Shown here in pieces: positions 15,301 to 26,672 of a stretch of 64,000 nucleotides of DNA. Position 1 is the first letter of the stretch. Every line of letters begins with the position of its first letter. The stretch comes from Formicarius rufipectus. Lineage: Eukaryota > Chordata > Aves > Passeriformes > Formicariidae. The DNA is taken from assembly GCA_013399695.1 (NCBI GenBank), contig VXAU01002296.1, positions 192,654 through 256,653 of the forward strand, given 5' to 3'. The notes below the pieces were generated by a model. It ran no database searches and was not told the origin of the DNA. It saw only the letters and a program-made list of their open reading frames with translations. The position numbers and the translations under genes are program-made.

Positions 15301-17260
15301 GATGCAGAATAGACCTGCCTCTCACTTAAATAACCAATGGATGTACCTATGCTCAGTAAAGGACAGAACCAGCCTTTTCAAGATTCTTCACTGAAATCCA
15401 AACTACCTTTGTCCTATCCTCCAGAACGTGCAGGAGGATAGATCCTGAGTAGGGAAACTATTGCTGGCCTAAGTAGTACTTGTAAGTCAGGTAGAGATTT
15501 CTGCTAGGAAATTCACCCAGGCACAATAGGATTTCACTATGATGGTTTGTCTGAAGTTCATGAATTTCAGATTGGGATTTGTGAAGCAGTTTGCAAGGCA
15601 GGGATTTAAGCCTCTATATCCTCCTTTAGTTCTACACCTTCACATTTTCTTCACACCTTCACCATTACCTAGTCAATATGTGAGCTATTTCTTCCTTTCC
15701 TCCAACCAGGTTCAGGCTCATTGTGCCAGAGCTTGTGCCAACCAAAAACTGCTTTACCATCTCAGTAGCTCAGAGTAGTTCTCCCAAGGAGGGCTCACTG
15801 GTCACACTTGGCTGTGTGTTCAGTGATTCATATAAGGCAGGGTCCACAGCATGCCTAAAGTTATGGTCTCCTGGTCATCCCCATCAGGAGATCTAGCATA
15901 CACTTGATATCCATTCCTCCTAGTGACTCCAGCAAAGGAAACACAGATTTGCAGCAGGCTGGTGGGAGTTTACCAGTCTTCCGCAACTTGGAGTTTGATG
16001 GAGAAAGCTCTCTGGGGGTTAGACTCTCCAAAATATTGGCACTTCAGCTCCACTGTGTACACTCAACTGTGGCTTCTACCTAACTCTGAATTTATTTAGT
16101 TTCAGCAAGTACCTTTCCACTCAAAAGAGAGATAAGTCAACACTCAGTGGGTTTCTGAGATGCCATTCTGAATTAGTTCATTTTCCATTGCACTGGACTA
16201 TGAGCACAGGAACCTTACTCAGGGCTCTGGGTTGCACTCCCAGATGATGGGCACTCGAGCTCTCCATTGTGTCAAGCTGTGTGGACTGTGAAGAAAACTA
16301 GCTCACAACAGTATGACTGGCTTAAGTATGATACAGAACAAATAAACATGAAAATCGTGAAGCATAGCAAAAAAAAAATGCAGCTTTGTATACACACAAA
16401 AGAATATGGTTTAGCACTGATTTATTAAAAATAAAATTAATGAGATTACAATTGTGATTAATCTAACTTATAATCAGTGTTTATTGAATGTGTAAGTTCT
16501 TGACTTTTGCAGAATTAAAAGGAAAGTACATGACAAGTCATGCTGTTGTATTATGCAGTATCATACAACACAGTTTTGAAAAAACACCATGTTTGCTTCT
16601 CACTCAGTATGTCAGCACTAAGGGATGATGTACAGCTACAGGTGTAAGTCTGTTCAGACCAGTTCATCTAAAAGGTCACAGCTGCAGTTGATAGTGTTGA
16701 GTTTCTTACACTGTACATCTTGCAATGTTTGATAATTTCAAGATAATAACAGCTTGTTTAAACATTTCTTTATACCAAATTATGCATCATATAATGAATA
16801 AAGCAGTGCTTTACTGTACATGCAGTTTACCATGCACATTAGCATCAGGTTGAAGGCAAGTGTCCATGCTGTAGGATGCAAGTGGTTGCTAATGGTCATA
16901 GGAGAGGTTGTATGTGAAACGTACAGAGCCAAGTCCCCCTAAAGCAGATTGTTAGCACGTCCCAGCCACACCATCCAAACACTCCACATTTACAGCAGCC
17001 TGACAATCTCACCTGCAAGGTTAACAGAGGCATTGCCTTTGCCATTGGAAACAAATCCTTCATAAATTGACTTTACCGTAACAATGATTTTGTTGTTACT
17101 GATATACAAGGAGAGGAAATGAAAAGACCTTTCTGAGTTTGTGCCCTTTTCTGGAGAGCAGCACGGTTGATGTGTTGATCACAAGCTCAATCCAAATTTA
17201 GAATAAGATAATTTTCCTATTTATGAATCTCTTGTCTACTGTGAAATAGTGCAGGCACAT

Positions 17261-17287
17261 GCTTGCTTGCTTGTTTGCTTGCTTGCT
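17261..17287. repeat. (GCTT)n tetranucleotide repeat
   Basis: About six GCTT units with one GTTT variant, followed by a CTCCCTCTC pyrimidine stretch. Confidence 0.85.
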
Positions 17288-18157
17288 CCCTCTCTTTTCC
17301 AGATATTTCTCACTAAAATTACATCACAAAATTGTGTAAAAACTGTTCTAGTTAGTACTCAGAATGTTCTTTTATTAGGCAAATACTTCTCTGTGGAAAA
17401 ATCAGTATTTTATCAAGCAGTGTTTCTCTTTCACAACTAATCTGACTTCTCCATAACATGAAATTTAGATGGGTACAAGCCAAGACCCCTTACCCCTTCT
17501 GACACATTTTCCACAGATTTATCTTATTCTGAGGAGAGTCAAGGCAATGCTTAGTGTGCCTACTGCCCCAAGCTGCTCTACAGCCTAGACCGTTCAAGGA
17601 GGTATGCAACCTACATGAGAGATCTCCTACCCTTGTCATCTACCAGTCATAGATTTTGGCTCTTTCATAACAAAGAGGGACAGACAAGCATGTAGCTTGT
17701 ATGAATAAAGAAGGAGCTTCTGAGGAGCTTAATCAGAACTTTCCCCCAAACAGGTTACTGCTGTTGTCTTGAAAGAGTTCAGGTTGCTCCTAATTGTCCC
17801 TGTTTGTCCTGGAGTAGGAACTATTCCTCCCGAATAAAGGGGCTTTAACTACTAGGGTAGTTTTTTCACTGCCTATCTCCCAGCAATTCTCATTTCTCCT
17901 TCAGAGACACTGAAGAAGTATGGTAGTATGGAGCTGTCCTGCATTGGAGAAGGTAGTGTCAGGAACACAAGCAGTTGGCACACTGAGCCCTAGAAAAAAA
18001 TTTCTTAGAAAAGAAATTTCTACATAGATACAGATGGTATGGTGGCTCACGAGAGTCTGTATGTACTATGATCTCCCTGCCATCATACATATATGAGATA
18101 TGCTTATACCCTGTTGTCCCCCTGTTGGGAATCTGACAATCTTCCTGAGCCATGCAT

Positions 18158-18232
18158 TAAAAAAACAAAACAAAAAGCAAGCAAGCAAATAAAAAAAACA
18201 ACAAACAAACACAAAATAACACAGCAACAAAA
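18158..18232. repeat. A-rich low-complexity tract
   Basis: AAAAC, AAGC and AAAT units with A runs over about 75 bp. It could be the tail of a retroposed sequence, but no retroposon body was recognised beside it. Confidence 0.8.
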
Positions 18233-21200
18233 AGCTCTATCAAAGGGGCTTCTACATGGCTCTGAACTACACTTGACAATGGAAGCTTAACTATCTACAG
18301 ATATATCTGCATGAAAAAGCACAGTTTGACATGTACTCTTGTTTTCTCCTGACACACACAGCTTCGTGTCATTGGGGACTGCCCTGCACAGATGGCCATG
18401 AGGCAGGTTTGTGGCTCCAGCTTGAGGCTGTCCCTCTCTGAAGGGTTATAGCATCCTGAGAAGGAGCACACCTTTCTGGTCCTCAGAGTGACGCTCTACT
18501 CTTGAATCATTGAATATTAAGGTCAAGGGCAAGATATTCTCCACTATAGTTCCATTAAGTGGTAATTGATAAATTACAAAAAGAAGTTAGCATATACTTC
18601 AATTTTTGCTACTTTATATAGCTAATGCTGTATTTGTGCTATCTGTCCAAACTACCCAGAACTTATTAAACTTTCACATCTCTAGAGAAAGCTAGAAAAG
18701 TTCAGAAACTTTCCAATAACAAATTCTGTTTATTATTTATTTTCCATTCACCCAGAAAATCTAGCTCTCACCTTTTGACCCCCTTGTCCTAGTGCCACCC
18801 ATACATATATGCACATACACATCTCATATGTACAACCAAGTCATAAATACCTCACTCTTTAAACATCTCATTTCACCTAGTTCATGCCTTTTCTGAATTC
18901 TGAAATTATCAGTTCCCTTCAACCTGCCCATCCTTTTTGAAAAATACTATCCTCACTTGGGCATATGTAGTTTTGGTCAAAAAATCTCCCCTGATACCTA
19001 CCTTAACTCTGAATCCTCAGCAGCATCAAGAACAGAAAAGCATCCTGAGTCTGTCACTATCCATGCACTTCTATGGTCTCCTTTGCAGGCAGTGCTCTCA
19101 GAAGAGCTGCAAGTCTTAGAAAGTTCAGCTGAGATTCACAAAAGGACATGGTTGCCTGAAGTGGAACTGTGCTGGGATTTAAGCACCTTTGTAGGTCTAA
19201 GAGAGAAATCCACAGTTCTCTCATAGCTAGAACAATTCTCCAGTCCTGGTTCATGAGGCGCTGATGTAGGCTTGGAAAAGTAACTCTGTAGACTAAGGAA
19301 GAAGTAGACCTTACTGAGGAGACATAAAGATCTTGATGTTGGTTCTGTATTTTATCTAAGTGGAATTTCACATAAAATGCATAAGTTATTTTTGGAACAG
19401 GGTTTATATCTAAATATCCCTCCAAGCTATGCTTTAAAGGGTTAACCTTCCCTTTCTCCTGTCCCAAAACTCTGGGATTGTTTTCTGCAAAGTGTTCTGT
19501 TTCTGAAGGCAGTAGTTTATGTGCCTCAGTGCACAAGAGGGTTGCAGGATATGAAACCTGACCTGATAAAAGCTTGTCCCTGACACAAATAAATGTATGT
19601 CTCTTTCCCGCAGTGTTAAGTAACTAATCCTGCCGACAGTGAAGGGTGTAGGACCCAACTCTGCCATCAGGGTTTTCTGTTAGAAAACTTTGGCAGCTCC
19701 CTATTTAACACATTGTCTATTTGGATTCTCATTCACATGTTCAATGACTGAAGTGCCTAGGTGTTTCATTCAGGAGTGTAGATACCACTAGGCACATAAC
19801 ACTTAGCGTAGTGACTCTGAACATTATCCTGTATCCTATAACCTTCTTTTAGGGATCTAGTTCATACTCTGTCCTCTTTATTTTTTCGTTTCCAATATTA
19901 AATAGGCCTTTAAAGGCTGTAGCTTGTTTCAGAGCATATCCTCTGTTGAGCCAAAAGAGACTGATGGATAAGAATCAGCAAGCAATTAGCAACAAGTACT
20001 TGGTTCATTAATGATGTAGCTTGTTCTCATTACCTCCTAACAAGGTATCTGAATACAGAAATTCTTCCCACTCTTCTCTCTGCTGCCCTGAATATATATT
20101 TAAGTAAATTAAACTGATTAGAGGGGTTGCAATATGAAAATTAATTTATTTTTTACAAATGCAGTTTGGATAGCAGCCATGAGACATACCTCCCATGGTA
20201 GGGATACATATATACCTCATATACTTACTAGCAACACAAGAAAACCTTTTTCCATTATATTATTTTTAATCATATTGTATTGGAGTCAAGCCCTTCATGA
20301 CCACAGGCCTGCCATGTAGGTTCATACCTTCTTTCTGTTGCATAACTTGAAAAAATAGCTATAAGCTACCAGAAATAAAAGTATTAACTAGAAATGTGTT
20401 TCTAAGGTCTAGTATGCAAACTAAATATGAATCATTGCAAAAACACAGCACATCACTTATTTCCTGAAATAAGTAAAAGCCCAATATTTTGCCAATGTTA
20501 TAAAGGTGTTGCTTCCATAAAAAAAAACAAAACTAAGTGTATTTTAAAAGATATCTTATCAAATGATAAATAACAAAAAAAAAAAAGATAAAATTACTTT
20601 CTTTGTTGTTTTAAGCACATACATACTTTAAAGTTCGGGCAGCTGTGCTCACAGATCAGTCTAGAGTCCTGTTTTGCAATCATAAAGTTTGATACGCTGA
20701 CTAAATATTTTAAATATAGAACATAAAATCCCAATCCAAATCTGAGAAATGCTAACAGTATTCCACTTGTGTGTAGATGAAATACGCTTATTCTAACATT
20801 CAAATATTTACCCTAAATTCCAACTCTGAATGACTGCATGTTTTAAAACAGTAAACCTAGATGTTTAACCTGTTGGACACAAGAATACAGCTGAGGCATG
20901 CTTTCTGCAGAGATTGAACTAACTTAGTTAAGTGTTAGCTGATATTTAGGAACTGGTTTAAATATATTATGACACACACTAAAAGCCCACTAATTTTTAA
21001 TGAATGTCTGTATTAATAGATCCTCTTTATTTATCCCCAGCATTCTTTTTGCAGGTCATATTGACTCTCCTGAGCTCTCCGTACCATTTTTCTGCAATTC
21101 TCAAGAGACAGATTCAATCCAACAACTTTCTTCCACCCATAGTTCTGGGCCCATCAATTGTCCCTGACCCCTTTTCATGCTGTTCAATCAGCTGAGCTGA

Positions 21201-23336
21201 ATCTTTGACAATTAACCAAATAGTCTGGGTTGTAATAAATGAGAAAAAGCGCTTTCAACTTGCACATTACATACAGATCATCACCGCATGAATGTTCCCA
21301 TGCCTGAGCTTCCATGTGAAGGAGCAAGAATTCTTAAAATGGACACTCCTTGAAGTCCCCAAGCTTCAATAAGAAGCACAATCAGGATTTCTGACTGCTA
21401 CTGTGGTGGCTGAATTGCTCAGCTCTGCTTACAGCGTGGCTTGTGTCCAAGATATTTAAAGTTCTTTAGTTATCTCAGGTGCTTAGGCATTTAGACTGTC
21501 AGATTAAGACTTCTCAAAAAAACAGACATTACAAGTTCTGGGGGAAAAAACCTCCCCTGAGATGCAAGTTGCAAATGAAAGTGTCTACCCTCAAATGGAA
21601 AGTGAAGTATCTGTTGTTTTAAGCAGAGAATCACTTTCAGCTTAAATCAGTCAAGAAAGTAGGAGCCCACCTATGCACAGAGGTACTGTGCATACCCTGA
21701 GAACCACAGTCCTCCTCACTATAATGACAGTCCAATGGTTAAGGCACATCCTGCTGGATGGAAGGTCCAGGTTTGGTACAGCTGAAGATAATCAAATGTG
21801 GGTTTGAATCCTGTGATTTCATGTGTAGAGCTTTTACCTGGGCTTTGGTCCTTGCTCTGAATTTTATGAATTTTGCTTTAAAGAATTATATGGCAAATTC
21901 GATTGTAAAAGGCTTTTTACTGGCTACTGAATCTAAAGATTCTAATTTCTGCCATGGTGCTTTTAACTATCAGACTAAAATATATCCCATGTCCTCGAAC
22001 TCTCCCACCTGAGGAGTCTGGTACTTGACTGCATGGTAACACTTTCAGCAGTGTGCATCACACAGATGCGGAATGCTTTCTTTACTTTTTTATTCCCCTA
22101 AATGAGGACCTTGATGCTGACAGAATGTATTAGACACTGCTTGAAAGTTGCCACTCTACAGGGAAGCAAAGTAATACTTAATGTCTCTATTCCAAGATGT
22201 CTCTTCCAGGGACTGGGGCCATTGCAGACAGTGGCTACCAAAAGCAGGGCAATGTCATGCATTTTGGAGAAATTCCTAGAAACATCAGGAAAAAGCTATG
22301 TTCTTTCAACATTTGTTGTCCCAGGTAAAGAAGGGTCTATGGTCATTATTTTGGACTTACACTGATTTAACTTCAATCCTGCTTTAAGTCTAAGCCTAAG
22401 CTTTTTATTGGATTCAGCTCCTAATGCCTATTGAATTAATTTCTTTATCTCAATGCTCCTATGTACCTCTGCTTGTATATACCTCTGGACACAGCCTTCA
22501 GTGTCTCTCCTTAATGTCTCTAGTTCATCTCTAGAACACATTCATGGATTGCTGTCAAAAGCTGACAAGATATCCAGTCATCATCATGCACATCAGCAAT
22601 AGGTCACACACACAGCTGCTCACCCCACTGAAAGCACTACTCCCACAATATTTAAAATTTTTTCCTCCATAGAACAGGAATGCTAAGGTACCGCCTGTAG
22701 CAGAGTGTCCTAACATCCTGAAACATGGGAATAAGTTTCAAATGGAGTTTAAAAGACTTATTTCATAGCTAGGTTTAACAACTAAACCATTTTGCTATTT
22801 TGTAGCTTCAGTCATATATTGCAATCGAGACTTTCACAGTTGTGGTATTTCACAGTGGCAGCAAGGAAAGTGAAACAAACAGAGCTTAAAAACAACTCTT
22901 TTTCCTTTTTAAATTCTAGGGCTCCAGCAACATTATGAAGCCTTTGTGCTTCTTTCAAAATACTACCCGGGAGAGCATCTTTGACCATCCGGTGGGGACA
23001 CGGCTGAAGAACATAATACCCTGTCCTTCCTTTTCCTTCTGGACAAACTTCAGCCCTAATCCTATGTGGGACATTCACAATGTTGGAGCAGCAAAGTAAC
23101 TAGCATGCTTGCTCCACAGGACTTCTGATGCACAGGATCAGTTTGGGGTCTCCTTAGGGCAGATATTAACCTTTCCTGCCTCACCAAAACCACACAAAGC
23201 AGCCTCACTGAACACCAGGGCTGTGCCCTGTGTTTTCTCTTGATGTTTGATTAGCTCTCTGTTGAAAGCCACAGGAAAAAAAGCAGTAAACCTAATTCAG
23301 ACATGCTCCACACAGTCATAGCATTCCTTTGTAAAA

Positions 23337-24155
23337 TTTATTTAATGCTTTTTAGATATGCTCAAGCAACACTGATGAAAACACTTCATTCAAAGGCTTT
23401 GCCCAAAATAACAGTTCAGTGAAATTCTCAGTCATGTTATGCAGTCCTCCTTTACAAAAACAAAAAAATTTCATGCACATGAGTAAATACTAAGAGGCCT
23501 GTGGTTGTGGCCTGAATTTTTACTGAGTGGAAACAGAACACCTATTCTGCTACAGAGTTACATCCTGAAAATTACATGATGTTACTAAGTCAAAGCCTTA
23601 CATTTTTCAAACAGAGGTACCACTGTACCAAAAGAATGAAATACAAATCTGGAAAAATATATTAACTTATGCATTGCTCAGAGCATTGGCTAATTACACT
23701 AACAGACTAACAGCTGCAATGTCAGTACTAAAATATTGACTTAGGTTTTCTATTGTTCCTTGCGTTGCCATAGAATTTTGGGGGGAAAAAAATCCCAGAA
23801 AAATATGAAGCTTTACTGTAAAAGAAATTAATGCAAGCAAATGGTGGGTTTAAGTACTACAGAGATATGAAGTATTGCTTCTTCATATCTTGCTAAGAAG
23901 CAACAGCTGTACTTCATTTTAACTTGACGTGCTTCAGAATTCATACTCATATAGGTATTTAATGATCCAAACATAATGGTCCTGTGTAGTTTAATTACTT
24001 ATATGAAGACTCAACTTCATATGTGATCTTTTTAAAAAAGATGCTTCTCTGGAAATCTTGCTTCAGTTCTAACAATTAATAAACTCTTTAACAGTAAAAA
24101 TGCTTCGGTGGAATTGGAGATTATTGAACATGGATCCTGAGCACAGTTGACAGCG
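23337..24155 (-). other. PPP1R3A: Probable PPP1R3A 3' untranslated region
   Basis: The stretch follows the stop codon on the minus strand, is AT-rich and has no reading frame of note. Variant polyadenylation signals ATTAAA occur at 23995-23990 and 23963-23958. The first canonical AATAAA on the minus strand is at 23342-23337. The true end cannot be set from sequence alone. Confidence 0.4.
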
Positions 24156-26672
24156 TTATTCCTTCTTAATTGACTCCTTGTTTCTTCCTCCTTCATGGTA
24201 TAGCCAATACAAGGACAACAGGTAGAGTGCAAGACAGACCATCAAATCATAGTGATAGAGTGTTGCAGAAAATAGAAGAAAGAGGAAGAAATAGAGTATT
24301 TTGAAAGCAGTATGTTTTAAATCTGAAGACTTGGTAGCTATCTTAAGTGCTTCACTCTTCTGGTTAGAAATATCTGCAGAATCAGAAATGTGCTGGCTTT
24401 CTTTCTGTGAGTCATCTAGACAGTTAAGTATTTCTCTCTCAGTTATTAAATGGTCAGATTGAGAGTGTGTTCCTTCACCTTCTTTAGCAGACTTATTATT
24501 TAAAGCTTCTGGCCTCCATGACTTCTGTTGTTGAAGGTCTTCTTGATGTAAACATTGACCTATATTTCTTCCTCTTTCTTCTCTAGAAATTGCTGTGTCT
24601 GAAGTGGAAGGTACTTGCCCTTTTTCAACTTCAGGAGAGGAGTCTTTATCAATATACATAATTTCATTTGGTAGATTTAAATTGTACCCTGACTCAGCAG
24701 CAACCTTGTCAAAGACTTTGAATTCCAAATGTCTATACAGGTGCTCCATGTCTCCTGCTGCAGTGGACCCTTCAGAATATGCCACTGAAGAGCTTTTAAA
24801 ATGGTGACTAGGAACAGTACTTGTACCAGAAGGTGGCATTTCAGTTTCAGCTTTAGCACAGAAACTGGAAAGTGTACCAATGTGGCTTTCTTCCCTATAG
24901 AGCTCTTCTTCCTCACCATATAGATGCTTTTGGGTGTTCAGGGGACTTTTAGATACTTCTAAATATAATCCCTGATGCAAGTCTTCTTTCTTTCCTGTTG
25001 CAGAAGCCTTTACTGCTTCTCCTACAGGTAGAATATTGCCTATGTCTGGTTGTGCTTTGGCACATTTTTCCCTGCTATTGCATACAGACTTCATTTCTCC
25101 TTGCAGTGTTTCACGTACGCATGCATTATAAATACCTAAAACTGATTTCTTTTCAAATTCGGTGTCGTATAATACACCCACTGTGTTGAGTTGACAAAGA
25201 GCATAATGTGAACCATCATTTCTCCCTTCATGTGTATCAAACGCTGTTTCCTTTTCCTCTGTGGGCCTGTCACTTAGTGCAGTCTCTTGAGGTAGCTTAG
25301 CAATTACTGCTTTTTCACTGGCAGACATTTTTTCTGGAGCACTTTCTGATGTTGTTTTAATTATATAAGATGTACCTGCCTCTGCTTCTTCTGTAATATC
25401 CTGCTTGGAGACAGAAGACTTTCCACAGCTCTCTGCCTCCTGGCAGATAAACAACTTCTTTGTGGAAGTCATGCTCTGAGGTTCCGTGCTCCCCCTCTGT
25501 CCCCACCGGACCTCGCTCCCCATTTCTTGCTGCCTCTGCTCGGCGGAGTTTGCTTCACTTTCCCTTCCGATCAGTCTCTGCTTATTTGCATTTTCTGTCT
25601 TCTCTCTGTCTTTTAACCTCGTGAATCCTCTGTGTTCCTGAGTGTCCTGAGCTCGCCTTTCATCCCTCCACGTGGCCCTGGGTGCCTGCTTGTTGCTCTC
25701 GGCTGGCAGAGGTGTTGTTTTCAGGGCCTTGGCGTTGTGTTTACCATGTGACTTGAAAGGCTTAGAAGTTTCCTCCTCACCAATTAATGCCAAGTCTGCA
25801 ACTTCAATGACTTTCTTCTCCTTCTCTGCATCAGTGTTGGAGTTCTTTCTTGGCATTTCACCAACTCCTTTCTTTTGTGTGTATTGTTTTTGTGTGGAAT
25901 CTGTTGAGACATCAGCATGTGCAAAAGTGCCAGCATGTAAATCTCCTCTTAAATGTACATGAACTTTGCTTTCAATCATCTTGATTTTTCCTTCATTTTT
26001 ATCAGCATCTGACAACAATGAATCCAGAGTTTGGTGAGACATTTGTGGTGCCTGGTGCTCCGGAGCTGGATTAGCATTGCCATCCAGTGTCCTTGGTGTG
26101 CATGCATTTAATTTCATGGATTCATCATTCTTTGGAGAAATGGTGTCTGGTCTTGTTCCACAAGCCCCTTTTGAGATAGCAGCAGCATCCTCACTCATGA
26201 TTAACCTCTCCATCATCTTACTTCCCGAGGCACTATGTGTTTCACCTTTTGAAATATCTGTGTGGCTCTCTCCTTGTCGGCTTGAGGCAGTAGCCGTAAC
26301 AGCGATAGCCTCATTCTGCTTCGTCACAGGAAAATTTTTTGCCATAAAAAGGCTTTCACTGGTACCAGTATGTTCCAAAGATTGCTCACCACCATTTACT
26401 GAGCCAGCAGTGACTTCCTTCCCTGGTAGCTGACTATTACGATCTCTTACAGAGTACTGAAATTTATCTTTTAATTCTCCTCCTATTGCTTGTGAAGTAT
26501 TTTCAGGTGAGGAACTGATAGGCACAGGGTGTAAGTCACTGCTTCGTTCTATACAGGTTAGCTTTTTCATCAGTCTTTCAGTTTCACTTGGAAAATTAAC
26601 TGGCTCTGTTGTGTATAAATTCCTTTCATCTCTGGAAGAGGTACCTCTAGCTCCTGTGAAGTGCTGATTTAA
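24156..26672 (-). CDS. PPP1R3A: PPP1R3A large terminal coding exon: disordered region, conserved block and C-terminal membrane anchor
   Basis: The acceptor tattgtttcag|TTAAATCAG starts the exon at residue 331 (LNQHF). The next conserved segment SSRDERNLYTTEPVNFPSE matches mammalian PPP1R3A. The 838-residue exon is mostly polar, serine/glutamate-rich and diverged from mammals, except for the block around residues 762-832 (AGTSYIIKTTSES, then IAKLPQETALSDRP, then ETAFDTHEGRND, then LYDTEFEKKS). It ends with the hydrophobic stretch ILYFFLFLLFSATLYHYDLM, a second hydrophobic run and the tail NKESIKKE. In the family this hydrophobic C-terminus anchors the subunit to sarcoplasmic reticulum. The frame stays open through 2.5 kb, so the exon is intact. 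Confidence 0.95.
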   Translation of the reverse strand, partial: LNQHFTGARGTSSRDERNLYTTEPVNFPSETERLMKKLTCIERSSDLHPVPISSSPENTSQAIGGELKDKFQYSVRDRNSQLPGKEVTAGSVNGGEQSLEHTGTSESLFMAKNFPVTKQNEAIAVTATASSRQGESHTDISKGETHSASGSKMMERLIMSEDAAAISKGACGTRPDTISPKNDESMKLNACTPRTLDGNANPAPEHQAPQMSHQTLDSLLSDADKNEGKIKMIESKVHVHLRGDLHAGTFAHADVSTDSTQKQYTQKKGVGEMPRKNSNTDAEKEKKVIEVADLALIGEEETSKPFKSHGKHNAKALKTTPLPAESNKQAPRATWRDERRAQDTQEHRGFTRLKDREKTENANKQRLIGRESEANSAEQRQQEMGSEVRWGQRGSTEPQSMTSTKKLFICQEAESCGKSSVSKQDITEEAEAGTSYIIKTTSESAPEKMSASEKAVIAKLPQETALSDRPTEEKETAFDTHEGRNDGSHYALCQLNTVGVLYDTEFEKKSVLGIYNACVRETLQGEMKSVCNSREKCAKAQPDIGNILPVGEAVKASATGKKEDLHQGLYLEVSKSPLNTQKHLYGEEEELYREESHIGTLSSFCAKAETEMPPSGTSTVPSHHFKSSSVAYSEGSTAAGDMEHLYRHLEFKVFDKVAAESGYNLNLPNEIMYIDKDSSPEVEKGQVPSTSDTAISREERGRNIGQCLHQEDLQQQKSWRPEALNNKSAKEGEGTHSQSDHLITEREILNCLDDSQKESQHISDSADISNQKSEALKIATKSSDLKHTAFKILYFFLFLLFSATLYHYDLMVCLALYLLSLYWLYHEGGRNKESIKKE

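Larger units (their letters stand above)
1..23336. other. Gene-poor region downstream of PPP1R3A
   Basis: No coding gene, RNA gene or clear transposon was recognised over 23 kb. Open frames are short and without family signature on both strands. Simple repeats are listed separately. Two patches are GC-richer than their surroundings (about 8640-9130 and 13660-14050). This fits the gene-poor flank expected on this side of PPP1R3A. Confidence 0.6.

Noticed and set aside
19057..19536. 159-codon minus-strand open frame
   Set aside because: No motif or family resemblance, no splice context and ordinary intergenic composition. Length is within chance for this much sequence.
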